This document shows positions 9,036 through 21,338 of a stretch of DNA of 64,000 nt, piece by piece. Under the pieces are notes generated by a model that saw only the letters and a program-made list of their open reading frames with translations, did no database searches and was not told the DNA's origin. How positions within the stretch are numbered: the first letter of the stretch is position 1; each line of letters begins with the position of its first letter. The position numbers and the translations under genes are program-made. The stretch is from the NCBI GenBank assembly GCA_017165825.1, contig CM029370.1:20984222-21048221 (forward strand). The letters are read 5' to 3'. This stretch comes from Hepsetus odoe. Its lineage: Eukaryota > Chordata > Actinopteri > Characiformes > Hepsetidae.

Positions 9036-12000
9036 CGTTATAATTATAATTATTATCACACATCGAAAAGCAAGCAATACCCACACCCAATTAAGAAGAA
9101 AATAAATATAAGTAAATATCTGAAATGACAAACAACAACAACAAACAAATAAACAAAAAACTGATTTTATCTGACCAACAAATAAGGGAACATACTGAAA
9201 CATTAAAATGTTTATTTTGATAAATGGCCACATACAAAAAGGTGGAGCAAATTATTATTTGTGACATTTATTTTAATTTTATTTACGTTAATTACATTAA
9301 TTAATGAACCATTATTAATTATTGTGTAAATAATTAACCATGATGATTAAGTAATCATTATTTTACCTCAATTCTAGTTGTTTTAAACAGAAAGCCAAAA
9401 AGCTGACCAAAAGCATCAAGCAACACGTTATATCATTTTCTTCATGTAACAACAATAAGGCTATTTGCTAAAAAGCTTTGTCAATAATTGTCATTATTTA
9501 GATGCTTTCCTTATTCAGTCCTACTGGACAATTATCAACTTTAGCCTTAAACTAACTGTCCAACTCAAAATTCTTGCTTTTCAAAAATAATAATAAGTGA
9601 TAGTTCTGATTTAATGCTTATTTACAAACAAACACATCTAAAGTTTTCTACTTACTGTAATGCTGCACCAGGGTCTTGATAGGTGAATACATCTATGTGA
9701 AAGACACAACTGAGGATGACACCAGCAGCTTAGTGTGTACACAGAATTTCAGGAGACTTTCTTCTTGGAAAACCGCAGATTTGCTGCTGCTAAAAACAAA
9801 CAAACAAACAAACAAACAAACAATAAAAAAACCTCAAAAAACAAACAAAAACATCAGTCCATATTATTATAGGCTCTTCCACATCATGTAAGATACATTT
9901 TATTACCAGGCTTTATTGCTATTCTATAGTATCTTTTTTTTTTTTTACTTTTAGTAAATCTTACATGTGAGTTTATGTCCCTTAAAATATTTTAAATATT
10001 CCAACATAGTTTTATTGCTTAAATAAATATGATCAAATCTGAAGAAATAAAAGAAAAAAAGCTGTAGCTTAATTAGCAAACAGGCCTGCCTTTAATTTGG
10101 TTCAGTTTAAATACTGACCAGATATTTTTTTGCATCCAAAACAGGTCTATTTTCTGATGCATTAAGACTGGTGTATAATCTAGTGTATACACTATAATCT
10201 AGTTTATAATTCTGTAACATGCACCGACACCACAACTGCATCATGTTGCTGTTGGATGGTTAAAACACATGAGGGCAGTAGATATACACAGAAATTCAAT
10301 GCACAAAAATGTTCATACTAAGGATTCACATTTTGGAGGGGTGAGTTGAAACAATCTTTATTTTATTCACAAAATTCCTCATCAGTGTTCATGCTTTCAG
10401 TGATGACTCTTTTAGTACAGGAAGCAGCCTCATGCTGGGCCATGCCAAACTATTCCTCCCAGGTTGATTTTCACAACCAGAGGTCACTGTCTTTGGTGAA
10501 CCTTGGAAAAGGACTGGAAAAAATTGTATCATACTTCAGTGAGTTTGCCTGAAAACAATACAGTGTATGGATTCAGTGAGTCCTGACACTGACCTCTTGA
10601 CCCAAGCTCGATTGGTGTGCCAGAGTTCCTGAAGCCAATAGCACTGTTAGGCACCAGCCTTCCTAATGGCTTGAGAGAGTGAGGTTAGAAAATAAGCTTT
10701 AAAAATTCATTATCTCAATTAACCATGTGGTTCACTAACAAGTAGAAATACGAGCACCTCGGGGTCTGGTGGTGAACAGCAGGTCTGTCATAAATTTGGA
10801 CCAAACCATGCTGTTACAAACAAACCTAAAGGGATCTGAGTGTAATTTTCTTGTTGAAGTTCATTTCAGTGTTTACACAGGTTCTTTAGCCGTGATTTAC
10901 TGGCACGCATATGGCTTGAAATTTGTACAACACTTGTTAATATATTCATGGATTTCTGCTTAAAATTAGGAGGTCTTTCAGTGTTGCCTTGCTTTGAAAT
11001 TGCAAAAGCAAGTACAGCAAGGTCTATTAAGGCGAGAAATAAAGCATTACTCTTAGCGCTGCATCTACAATTAAAAGCCTTCAAAACAGCATTATTTTTG
11101 TTATAGCCCAAAGCACGCTTTTTTTTGTATTAACAGTTGACCCTGCATGGTTAAACATAGCTGAGCTCAGTTTGTGAACTGCATGTAGTTTGGTTATTTG
11201 TTGCTTAGCATTTTTAATGGCTGCACAGGGGACTTATGTTTCAATTTAATAACAATCAAGCAAGAACTGAATATCTTTGCAATATTGCTATTAGAATCTT
11301 TTTCTGAAAATGCATGACTTTAGGCAGTAAGGTGTCTGATCTACAGAAATGATTGTTTTTCACCCCATATTTTTCAATGCAGTGCCTCTACACCTTTACA
11401 GAGCTTGTTAACTTTCGGTCTTACAGAAACATCGAAGTCCCCATCTCAGTGCAAAACCACGTCTTGTATGTCAACCCTAATCCATGCCCACCCACCATGA
11501 AATAGGCTTATTAAGAGTTCAACAGATTTCAATCAGATCCACATCCAAACCTGCCATGGAATCATTCACAGACCACATGGCAAAAGACCATTGTTTCTTT
11601 ATTTCTTCTGTCTGCATTGGCTGATAGGACTAATTGGATTTTGACTGAGCTCAGAACACATAGGTGATCTTATCTTTGGAATGGCTAATCAAAAAATGAA
11701 ATTTACACAATTTTCTCACACCCTCCAAAAACATTGATTAACCAAGGCCTGTTTGTGTTTGCAGCCTGAAGTTTGCTTCCTCAGTTTTGTGCTGGAGCTG
11801 TGTAGAAAACCTCTTAATGTTTGGAGTAAAGGGGAAAATTGCAAGTGGTGTTTTAAAATGAATGACTCCTTTTGAAGAGGTTTGATTTACCACTTAAAAT
11901 TGCTTGTCTGAAGATGAGACCGTGTCTATCAGCATTATACAAACACATAGTTTACCTAAAAGAATATAATGACTGTGTTAAATTATTGCATCGCAGATGA

Positions 12001-12090
12001 CATTTCATGGAAATCTTTGTCACCATTGCTACCTTTTTCAACTTTTTCTTGAAGTGAAGACAATCCTTCATGAATGCCTATGTCCTGCAA
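9036..12090. other. Gene-free AT-rich region
   Basis: Start of the long desert. Holds a CAAA tetranucleotide repeat at 9796-9823 and T/A runs. Short open frames here (for example 10346-10552) show no family similarity I recognise and no splice context. Confidence 0.55.
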
Positions 12091-12150
12091 AGGGGCAGCA
12101 GTGGCCTAGTGGTTAGGGAGTTGGCCTCAGGATCAGAAGGTTGTGGGTAT
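12091..12150 (+). repeat. tRNA-derived SINE head fragment
   Basis: AGGGGCAGCAGTGGCCTAGT begins a box-A-like promoter segment (GGCCTAGTGGTTAGGGAG), with GAAGGTTGTGGG further on. The rest of the SINE is missing or decayed. Confidence 0.7.
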
Positions 12151-14044
12151 GGCATGGTGTCTCAGTGAGTGGAACAACGATGAGATTAAGTCTCTTGTCA
12201 AAGGTCTATTTCTACTGCAGATTAACGCTGAAAGGGCATCCAAGGTTGCTTTTAAACACAATAGCTACATGTAAGATATACAGTAAGACTTCACACAGAA
12301 ACCTTCAGGGGAAAAATATATCTAGTAAAAATCTTATCTTGTTCCCCCTAAATTTAATCCGTCTTTCTTGGTACATCTCTTGCCTACAGAATGTGTCAAA
12401 GTGTAATATGAAATTTTTCAAGGTTTGGAGGAATTACACATTGTAATGTTTTCTATCAAAAGTCTAACATGATTTTTTTTTTTTTTATAACTGGAAAAGG
12501 GGTTGTGTTCAAAGGGGATTTCATTTCATTGATCAACCACATCAGTTCCACTACAGAACTAACAGGCTAACGTCTGAACTAGTCACAGTTCTTAGTTTTC
12601 ATGCAGCTTTAAAGGTGCTCAAGAAATGATATACTATTGTATAATGCAATGAGACTTGTGACAATTAGAATTTATTCTCTGTCTCTCTCTCTCTCCTTTT
12701 CTCTCTACTAGCTGGAGTGCTCAAGGTGGAAGAGGTTTTGATTCCACCTGTTTCATCTCCAGTGCTTCACACATGGCCCCTATGCAGCCTGTATGAAACA
12801 TCCGACAGGCGGGTGTCTGTGTTCTGCTATGCTTCACCAACCGTGCTAACACGCCTCTCTCTCAGGGCCCTATTCACTTCAATTACAGCACATGCCAGCG
12901 AGAGATGTTCTCTCCACCTCCCTCGCATTTGAGTGAGTTCCCCCCACCATCCTTTTCTTTTTTTTTTTTTGAAGAGTTATAATCTCCATATCAATGTTTT
13001 AAAGCTGATCTGAGCTCAGAAGCCTCCTGGGGATGTCCCTGTTTCCCCCCAATTATTTGTCATTTATTTATTTTATCTCCAGGAGAGATTGACCACAGGT
13101 GTTGCTTCAGTGGAACTCAGCAGAGAGGAAGGCCAGCTTCAGCTTTATCTGCAGGTGTGTGGTGCCACAGGGGAAACGCAGGAAAGAGATATGATAGCTT
13201 TGCTTGACAGTGGGAGATATTTCCAAAAGAACAGGCAGGTTTTTTTTCTTTTTTCGCAATAGAATATTATCAGAGTTGCTGGGGTGCCTTCCTCTAGCTT
13301 GTTATTGTACAACACAAATGAAGCAGCTCAGTTCAGCTTATAGAAAGCTAAAAATAGTAAGAAGGGGAATTTAAAGTCAGCACACAAAGCTTCTGTTATT
13401 TTGCCACAGTTTAGAGGCACCTATTATACACCTCTATTGGGTAAGATTATGCAAAATACTGAACCCCCCCAAACAATAATTCAACACAAATCACACAACT
13501 GTGGGTTTTATTCGCTATTCTCCCACTGTTGTTCATTGTAATGAAACTTTGTTAAACATGTCCAGCTGTGCTATTGGGAGGAAATACAAAGGCCAGAGGT
13601 CTTTGCTTGGTCTGTGCATTTTTGTTGAGTAAAACGCACCCATTTCTCATTTGCTCACACTAACAAGTACTGCAGTGAAGCTATGACATACTATAGTTTA
13701 AAGACCCATTTTTAAAAAAAATCAGTGTGGTTAACAGGGTTGGTGAAGCTGAGATTGTTGTTGGTTGAGTAGTTTTGGATCAGAATCCAGCCTCCATGAA
13801 TTGGATGCTCACAAGCACTTGACTGAGATCTGCTAAAATGGCTTGGGATTTTAATTGGCAGGTTGCTTTCTTGTGAACTAACACGCAGTTACTTGCAAAT
13901 TTTAGCTGCATGTTTTTCACAAGCCAGAACCAAAACAGCTACAGACATATTTACTTTCAGACAGAGTTAGGCTATGGTTTCTTGAGGCTATATGTACAAG
14001 GATATTTAGCCAGAAACAAAAATTGGAATCCTGCTTATCTGGTG
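12151..14044. other. Gene-free region
   Basis: No recognisable gene. Contains a CT-rich tract near 12679-12705 and T-runs near 12473 and 12958. The small open frame at 12717-12932 has no recognisable motif. Confidence 0.5.
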
Positions 14045-14140
14045 GGTGATGGTGGTTTAGTGGTAGGATTCTCGTCTGTGGACCAAGAGGTTGTAGGTTC
14101 ACCTCCAGCACTACCACCATTAGATTTCTGAGCAAAACCC
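14045..14140 (+). repeat. tRNA-like SINE head
   Basis: Box A-like GGTTTAGTGGTAGGATTCTC and box B-like TAGGTTCACCTCC are spaced as in a tRNA. They are followed by GAGCAAAACCCTTAACTCC, a motif shared by fish SINEs. The head resembles tRNA-Gly/Glu but the stem pairing is poor, so I call it SINE-derived rather than a tRNA gene. Confidence 0.6.
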
Positions 14141-14351
14141 TTAACTCCAAGTTACTTCCAAATACTGTAATCAGGAAATGTAAATGGTTACCATGTCAGA
14201 AGGAGATAAATAAGTGGCCATCTGCCATGGATTCAACATATTTACTTTGCATTAACTTGAGTGAAACAACAGCTGAATTATGGACCGTAAGTAATCTGCA
14301 CTGGTGTTGTAAAATAACTGTAGATGAATAATTAGTTTGGATGTCTCTCAC

Positions 14352-14405
14352 TAGGCAGCCTGGTGTAGTGTCAGTCCCTGACTGTATAATTCTTTCTGGG
14401 TTCAA
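14352..14405 (+). repeat. Degenerate tRNA-like SINE head (weak)
   Basis: GGCAGCCTGGTGTAGTGTCA followed by CTGGGTTCAAG resembles a decayed A/B-box pair of a tRNA-derived SINE. Confidence 0.35.
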
Positions 14406-14529
14406 GTAAGACCTTTTTGGGCTCTGCTAAGGCCTTAGTATCTTTAGCTAGTGGTTCTTGTTGTGTTGTGCTGGTTTGGAGCTGACAGACTGAGTGAGTT
14501 CGAAACCAGTCCATCAGTGATTCTTGTAT

Positions 14530-14712
14530 TCCCTTTGGCTGCTGCCGTTAGGGGTTGCCACAGCAGAACATCTGTCTCTATTTCTTCTGGTCTTTTGTAT
14601 CTTCCTTACTACCTGCATGTCCTCTCACCACATTTATAAACCTCCTCTTTGGGCTTCCACTTTTCCTCTTGGCTTTCAGTTCTAACCTCAACATCCATCT
14701 CCTGATATCAGT
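14530..14712 (-). mobile_element. 3' end fragment of the same LINE family as 2765-4015
   Basis: The minus strand encodes WMLRLELKAKRKSGSPKRRF, matching the C-terminal motif of the LINE at 2765-4015. The low-coordinate end carries GGCTGCTGCCGTTAGGGGTT, which I associate with the 3' terminus of this family. The copy is severely 5'-truncated. Confidence 0.75.
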
Positions 14713-16443
14713 GCTGATACCTCTGAACTGTTGCCACAAATCAGATGTGAAAAAATCATGTTGTGATATTAAAACATATTCCTTTATATGGATGGTAAAA
14801 TTCAAGCATTGCACAAAAATAAGATAACATTTTTTTTCTCCATCACTACTTAATACTACCTTGTGATTTATAGTACTAGGATAAATGGAAGTAAGCAGTA
14901 AGATAAAAAGTAAGCGTCAAAAGCAGTTCTACATATTTTTGTGTTTTTCTACACACTTTGACTGAATTTATAACATGTGACATTTCACATTTTTTGGTGC
15001 CTTAAATGCGTTTTTTTTCTCAGGATCTACATTTTTAGGGAACATCCTCAAATTAAGTTGAAATATCATTTTTTCATCACACTTCAATTATGCTGAATTT
15101 TCATTCCCAGTTATTAATTTCAAGAATTACAGTGAATTATTTTTCATAAGTAGTTATTTTACTCTTCCCAGAAAAGGATATGAACTCACATATGAATATC
15201 AGCTTACAGTGTTTTAAATTTGATGTGTGTCTACACATTCAAAATAAGATTCACTGAAATGATGTGGGGATTAAAATAATGGAATAATGGAAAATAATGT
15301 TTTTTTAAAGGTCAACCTGGTCTCACCATGAACTAAAGGCCACATTCAGTTACACTCAGTGCAACAATCTCTAATTTTTCTTTTTTCTGTGTGAGCTTGT
15401 TCTTGGAATGAAAATAACAGAACTTTGATAAGTGGTGAGATTAGCTTTCTGGAGCACTACTAGAGTGCATAAAGACTCAAAGTGGCGAAGTGTGCTACAA
15501 ATACACTGCTCACTCGCAATTTCACTCTTTACTCCTCATCACCCAAACCCCTTACCTTCTGACCTTGTGTTTAGAGTTTGGTAAATGGATATTAGACTTA
15601 AGAGAGTGGAACAGAAGGATGTAGCTCTGAGTGCTTGACCCCTGCTCCTGAACTGATGCGGCATTCGGTTAGACGAGCCTCCAGCGCATTCTTAATTATT
15701 TCTTACTGATGGCCTAATCCATCAAGTGAGGCAGAGTCGAAGACTTCCAGACAAGAACACAATCGGAGGGGAGTGCATGCCAGATGGGGCAGAAGTGTGT
15801 GTGTATAAGAGAGAGTGTGTGTGTATTACAGTGGTGCACTATGAGCTTTGTGAGCTCTGGGCAGGAGAAAGCTGTTCTTCCTCCAAGCTCATACATTGCT
15901 GAAACTGATGCTGCTTATCTTTTCTGGGCTGTGCTTAATTATTTAAAGGCCTTACATCATGATGAATGTTTTTTAAACTAACAAAATGCTGATTTAGTAG
16001 GCAATGTTACAATAACACAATCGGTCCCCAATCAAAGTAGTTATGATGAACACAGATGTGGGAATTCAGCCCCATCCATTTATGTTGAAGGTATTAGGAG
16101 TGTTTTAACCCAGTCTGCTTATATTGTCACCTTATAAACTAGTATGGAATACTAGGAATAAAACGTCCATTTCAAACAAGCAAACAATTTTATAGGCAAA
16201 GGAAGACTTGAAAGTAAATGTGAAACTTTTACTTTGTAAACTTTTTAAATTATTGATTTTGGTCTAAATGCTGTAAATATTTGCTAATTATTTTATTATT
16301 ATTATTATTATTATTACTAATTATATCTTTGTCACAATGGTACAATGAAATTTGTATGGCAAAATGAAACATTTTCTTTAGATTACATTTCTTAGGTCAA
16401 TTTGATATGTTTAGAGTTGGAAACTCCAAGAACCTTCGTGTAA

Positions 16444-16471
16444 AGAGAGAGAGAGAGAGAGAGAGAGAGAG
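16444..16471 (+). repeat. GA microsatellite
   Basis: Uninterrupted GA dinucleotides. Confidence 0.95.
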
Positions 16472-17473
16472 CATATGCCTGTAGCTACATTGCTGCATTA
16501 TATTCAGCACAAGGCAATTAGCTGACAGCTCTAGATAGGGAAGTGGTCATCTATATTCACATCATGCCTTTACACTGCAGACGTCCTTTAGAATGTTGGA
16601 ACAGTGACCTTCTTTTCCGTCTGTTCTATCTAGTTAAGGTTAAAATGGAGATTATGCCTCATTCCGAATTGCTTCCTCGGACGAGCCTTATCTCTATTAC
16701 GCTGTTAGCTTTACTCTCTTTCTGGCTCTCTCTCCCTCTCTCTCTTTTGTTATTGTCCAATGTAGATTAGTTATGTGGCACGTGGAGTGACCTCAGGGCA
16801 GATCTCATATGCACATGTGGCCTCTGCACATTCATACTGACTCATGCAGTCATTATTTTGTCTGCTTATGCGAAGTTAACCCCTTAAGCTTAGAGTAAAT
16901 AGTTATAAAAGCCAGTTTCCTCATTTTTTGTTGCAAATCAAGTGTTGATGGTAAAAAAAATCACAGAATGCAGTGGCAGATAGGGCCATGGATTGTTATT
17001 TAGTGCTGTACACGGTTATATTATTTTGAGACAATTTACAGTTTTCTGAGTTTCAGTAAATGCTTTAGGATATCATTCTATTTGCACTGGACATTTTATG
17101 CTGATGTTTTGTAGAAAAATTTCAGATTTAGTTTCCTTTTTAAAGCACTTATCTCTGTCATGCTATTCAAATTTGCTTTAGTTAATTTGTAGATGTGCAC
17201 TGGAGAGTAGGCAACCATGACTAGAATCAGATCTGTTTCATTTTCATTTCAGCATGGTTGCTGATGCACCAAAATGAGGTAAACGCAGTAGCACAAGCAC
17301 CACTCTACCTCTTTTTATTTGCACCCTACATGTGTAGATATTTTCAAATTACAGCTTGGGAAGAGAACTATGCCCCCATTTCTCTACAGCCCTCCGGCCC
17401 TCCACTCATCCTACTTCACTCTCTAATCACAGCAATTTCAGCAACACTGTTGGGAGGGGAGATTGCTCCTCTC

Positions 17474-17475
17474 GT

Positions 17476-17520
<45 letters not shown>

Positions 17521-17530
17521 TGTGTGTGTG
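17474..17530 (+). repeat. TG microsatellite
   Basis: GT/TG dinucleotides with two TTTG interruptions. Confidence 0.95.
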
Positions 17531-18384
17531 ATATGAGATAGGGGGAATGACACCCAGGAGAGTCAATACACAGTCCAGGATGGATGCCTTGAAGCTCTGC
17601 TCAGCGTTTCAAATGCAAGTCAGAATGTGCCAACCATTGAACATCGTCATTTCCACCGCCACATTTTCCCTCTATTTTTGTTCAAGGTTAGTTCTCGCTG
17701 ATTAATCTGTGCTTCAGCCAGAGATACCAATTACCCTAAGCAGGCGCCTTCACACTTTATTTTTTTACCCTACATGTAGATCACAAGGCTTTTTTCTCAC
17801 TGTTGACATTTGAAATGAAAGAAAAAACTCTGTGCAGTGTACAAGGCACAGACCAAAGGAACGATTGAAAATATCTCAAGAAAGACAGCCAAATGTAAAA
17901 TTGTGGATAGACTGTGACAGAATAAATATACAAAGTGTCAAATTTCAACTTGCAGTCATATTCAAACACACCATCATTTTGTTGTTTAGTTTACCTCATT
18001 TGAGGTACAAAAGTACTAAACAATAAATAACTATTAATATAGCTGGGAGAAAATATTAATATTCACTGTTTTTGCATAAAATGGCATAAATTTATATAAA
18101 TCATCAAAAGCCTTCATTTCCTATTGACCACTGAATAAACATGCTCGAATGTCTATGAATCTCTACGTTATGGAAAGAAACCACCAACAGAACAATGCAC
18201 ATTCAGTCTAAACCTCTCTTCATCAGGATCTGATTAACTTCTCTTAAGAAGTATCAATTAAAGGCTAGAACAGACTGTGATATTAATTTCTGCCAAGATT
18301 TTATGCAGCTGTTGATGACACTCACCTTCTATATAAGATGGTGCAATATTTAGATGCGAGACCTTTTTTTAGGTGTGTAGATAA

Positions 18385-19600
18385 AGTTCAAGTTCAAATG
18401 GGTTTTATTATCAATTCAATCATAGACACAGTACACAGTGTTATTAAACAATGTTCGTCCAGGACCATGGTGCTACATATGAGATCTAACATGACATAGA
18501 ACACATGACATAAGACAAAAGATTAACAAGTGCAGTCAAGACAACAACCAGTGCAAAAACAATTGCACAGCAGAGGACAGAGAGCATTCTCCCTACTCAA
18601 AAAACATAGACAGTATGTACATGGATGTGAGTGGAATGAAGCAGTGGTATCGTAATTAATACTGCATAGAGCAGCAGTATTGTAACTAGTACTTTACAGA
18701 GCAGCAGTATTGTAATGAATACTGTACAGAGCAGCAGTTTCGTAATTATTACTGTATAGAGCAGCAGCATCGTAGCTAATACTGTATAAAGCATCACTGT
18801 TAAAAGTTTGGAGGACAAATAGTAATAATAAACATGTGTGCAAAAAGCAAGAGGTAAACAAATATAGGTGTATACATGGAGCCTGGGGGATGAAGAGTCC
18901 ATCCGATTCAAGAGTATGATGGCCAGGGGAAAACTAAATATTTGTAGAGAAGGCCAGTATGCTACAGAACCTTTTCCCAGACAGCAAGAAGGGTGTGTTT
19001 GCTTTGCAGATGCAGTGAGTGGTGAAAATGTGCTGAACAGAAGGCAGAGAGACCCCGATGACCTTCTCAGCTGTCCTCACTACCCATTGCAGTCAGAGAC
19101 ATTACAGTTCCCAAACCAGACAGAGATGCAGCTGCTCAGGATGCAGATGCAGCTGCTCTATGTTTCCTGTGTAGAACATGGTAAGGATGGGTGGAGGAAG
19201 TTGGGCTCTCCTCAGTCTGCGCAGGGACAAGAGATGCTGCTGGACTTTCTTGGCAAAGGCACTGGTGCTCTGGATTATCTCTGTGGCGGAGCTATTGATG
19301 TTCAGTGGCGAGTGATCATGATGTGGACTCCTGAAGGTCTCCTTTTGTCAACATTAAGAGACAGGTTGTCGGTTCTGCACCAGTCTGTCAGCTGTTGTGC
19401 GTCCTCTCTGTACACCACCTCACTGTCACTGCTGATCACACCTACGACAGTTAATTTGATGATGGTAGGAGCATGATGATACTGCAGGTGCTGCTCCTGG
19501 TCCTGACTGGCTGGGGTCTTCCAGGATCCAGTTACAGAGGGAGGTGTTTAGGTGCAGCAGTCACAGCTTCTGACTCAGATGATGAACTGAAGTCTATGAA
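18385..19600 (-). mobile_element. Decayed CR1/L2-like LINE, reverse transcriptase fragment
   Basis: The minus strand near 19350-19470 reads VVGVISSDSEVVYREDAQQL followed by TDWCRTDNLSLNV. This is the segment just after the catalytic DD motif of CR1/L2/Rex-type reverse transcriptases. Downstream the frame is broken by stops. The low-coordinate end (18385-18440) has the usual 3'-region words (AAGTTCAAGTTCAAATGGG, TTATTATCAATTCAATCA). The 202-residue open frame on the opposite strand (18868-19476) is antisense to this fragment and not a gene. Confidence 0.75.
18631..18802 (+). repeat. 30-bp minisatellite, about 5.7 units
   Basis: Units begin at 18631, 18661, 18691, 18721, 18751 and 18781, each close to ACTGTATAGAGCAGCAGTAT plus a GTAATTAAT-like end. 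The period is exactly 30 bases, with substitutions but no indels. Confidence 0.9.
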
Positions 19601-20417
19601 CAGCATTCTTATGTAACTGTCCTTTCTGTACAGATGAGATCTGCACAGGCATAAAATTTAAGCCCCAACCAAACTTAAACCAATGGCTATGATATTAAAC
19701 CCATACCCACAGCTTCAAAACTTGACCATACTCAACTGCTATTGCTGTGTTTGAAACTGGAACCTACTTGGAAACAACAGAGATGGCTTATCACAGACAT
19801 CATTTCACAGTGCTTAACTCGCTTGATAAGGACTTGAATTGAACAACTGACAATGGTTTGCTAGCAAAAAATGGCAACGTTATACATGTAGTAGTGTAAA
19901 CAGCAATTAGTTTACTTTTGTTCACTTGATAATTTTACATGACACAGAACAACATACACCCTACTGTGCTGTGCCTTACCTTACCTTACCTTTGCACCCA
20001 CCCAACATATCCCTCTCATCATCAATGTTTTTATTGAAGGGAACTTTTATACAGTCCTCAGAAGCTATTCAGAATGCAGCTGAGGTTATGAGAAAGAGTT
20101 CAGCAGAGGGGTGAAAAGGAGAGAATATTTGAGAGTGTGTGAAATCTGCTTCATAAAAATCAATTACCAAAACATAAACCTTAACCTGACCCAAGCCTGA
20201 TGTTGTATGTGAAAAATGGGCTGAAATCCAATATTTTGCTGGGCCCCAGGCTTATGTCAGGTATCAGACCTCTGCTCCTACAATTTTACATACTGTGCCC
20301 TGTATGGAAGGAAAATCCTGTAGTTCTTTATTTCATTGCCCCTTCCCCTCTTTTTCTCTATCCTCTCTCTTCAAATGAACTTTAAATTCTCATGTCTTCT
20401 AAGGTAAAAATTCTTAA
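19601..20417. other. Gene-free region
   Basis: No gene recognised. A short CTTAC pentanucleotide repeat lies near 19976-19990. Confidence 0.5.
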
Positions 20418-20427
20418 CATTAAACTA

Positions 20428-20493
20428 TCCATCCATTTATCCATCCATCCATCCATTTTCAGAACTGCTTATCCAGTACTGGATTGCGGTGAC
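20428..20493 (-). repeat. 5'-truncated SINE tail with target-site duplication
   Basis: A 66-bp insert starts with a TCCA tetranucleotide run and continues GAACTGCTTATCCAGTACTG to GCGGTGAC. It is flanked by CATTAAACTA at 20418-20427 and 20494-20503. It matches the 3' tail of the SINEs at 23974 and 34933. Minus orientation, extremely truncated. Confidence 0.75.
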
Positions 20494-20503
20494 CATTAAA
20501 CTA

Positions 20504-21304
20504 CATACATAAAAAATTTTAATTGATTCAACTGTAAAAAACATCAAAGGATACAAAAATACAAAAACAAACTCTGGCAAATGAAGTTTTCACTGGACAT
20601 GAACCTGCTGAGGATGAGTAATATGCTAACTATGTCTCCTTCTGCACACTAAATATTCAAAGTCTGAACCCCTATTCATGTGTATGGCCTCTTGATCGGG
20701 CTGTGTCAGTCCTGCAGTCGAGGAGTGATGACATCAGTGGCCCCTCAGTCAACATTACAGACCTCAAGCTTCATGGGAAATGATTAATTCAGCAAAGCCT
20801 GCACAGTAGGTCACTAGGCTTTTCCCGTTACTAGTGCCAGGTTCCCTCCACTCCCTTCATTTATCCTGCCCCATTATTGATTAATTCATGGGACTTATAA
20901 AAGTTTCAAAGCTTTGCCAATTGTCCTTCAACATTTTTGACTCTACAGTTGATCTTCAGCCAGTAGCATAGCGTGGCCCCTTTGGCAACTGTGCAGAAAA
21001 GATAGGGAAAGCTCTTTAGGGAAAGACAGGGAAGAAGAGTGTGAACCATGACAATGAGCCACTTGAGTCTTAGCCATCATTATCCTCTAAGAGGCCACTG
21101 GATCACACACGAGGTTATACTAGTATCAATTTAAGGACTTAATTAGGGTCCAGGAGGACGTAATAAGTATTCCTCACAGTAGAATGCATTCTAATGCAAG
21201 CGTGTCACATGCTGCACTAATCATGCCTTAGAAACCTATTCATGTCCACCTTTTAATGTAGGTGCAGGGAAGAAAGTTAATTTCTGTGCTACTTTTAGTT
21301 CTCC

Positions 21305-21338
<34 letters not shown>

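Larger units (their letters stand above)
14713..18384. other. Gene-free region with microsatellites
   Basis: Holds an ATT repeat (16292-16315), a GA repeat (16444-16471) and a TG repeat (17474-17530). No exon or transposon recognised. The open frame at 17258-17536 runs into the TG repeat and is spurious. Confidence 0.5.

Noticed and set aside
8394..9233. 279-residue minus-strand open frame crossing the N run, and a plus-strand twin
   Set aside because: It is produced by the palindrome, unknown bases read as residues, and ATT/AAT repeats.
14045..14120. tRNA gene (Gly/Glu-like)
   Set aside because: A and B boxes are present but stem complementarity is poor and SINE body words follow. Treated as a SINE head.
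18631..18802. CRISPR-like array
   Set aside because: The 30-bp units are head-to-tail with no spacers, in a vertebrate genome. It is a minisatellite.
18868..19476. 202-residue plus-strand open frame
   Set aside because: The minus strand carries a recognisable CR1/L2-type reverse-transcriptase segment, so this frame is its antisense shadow.
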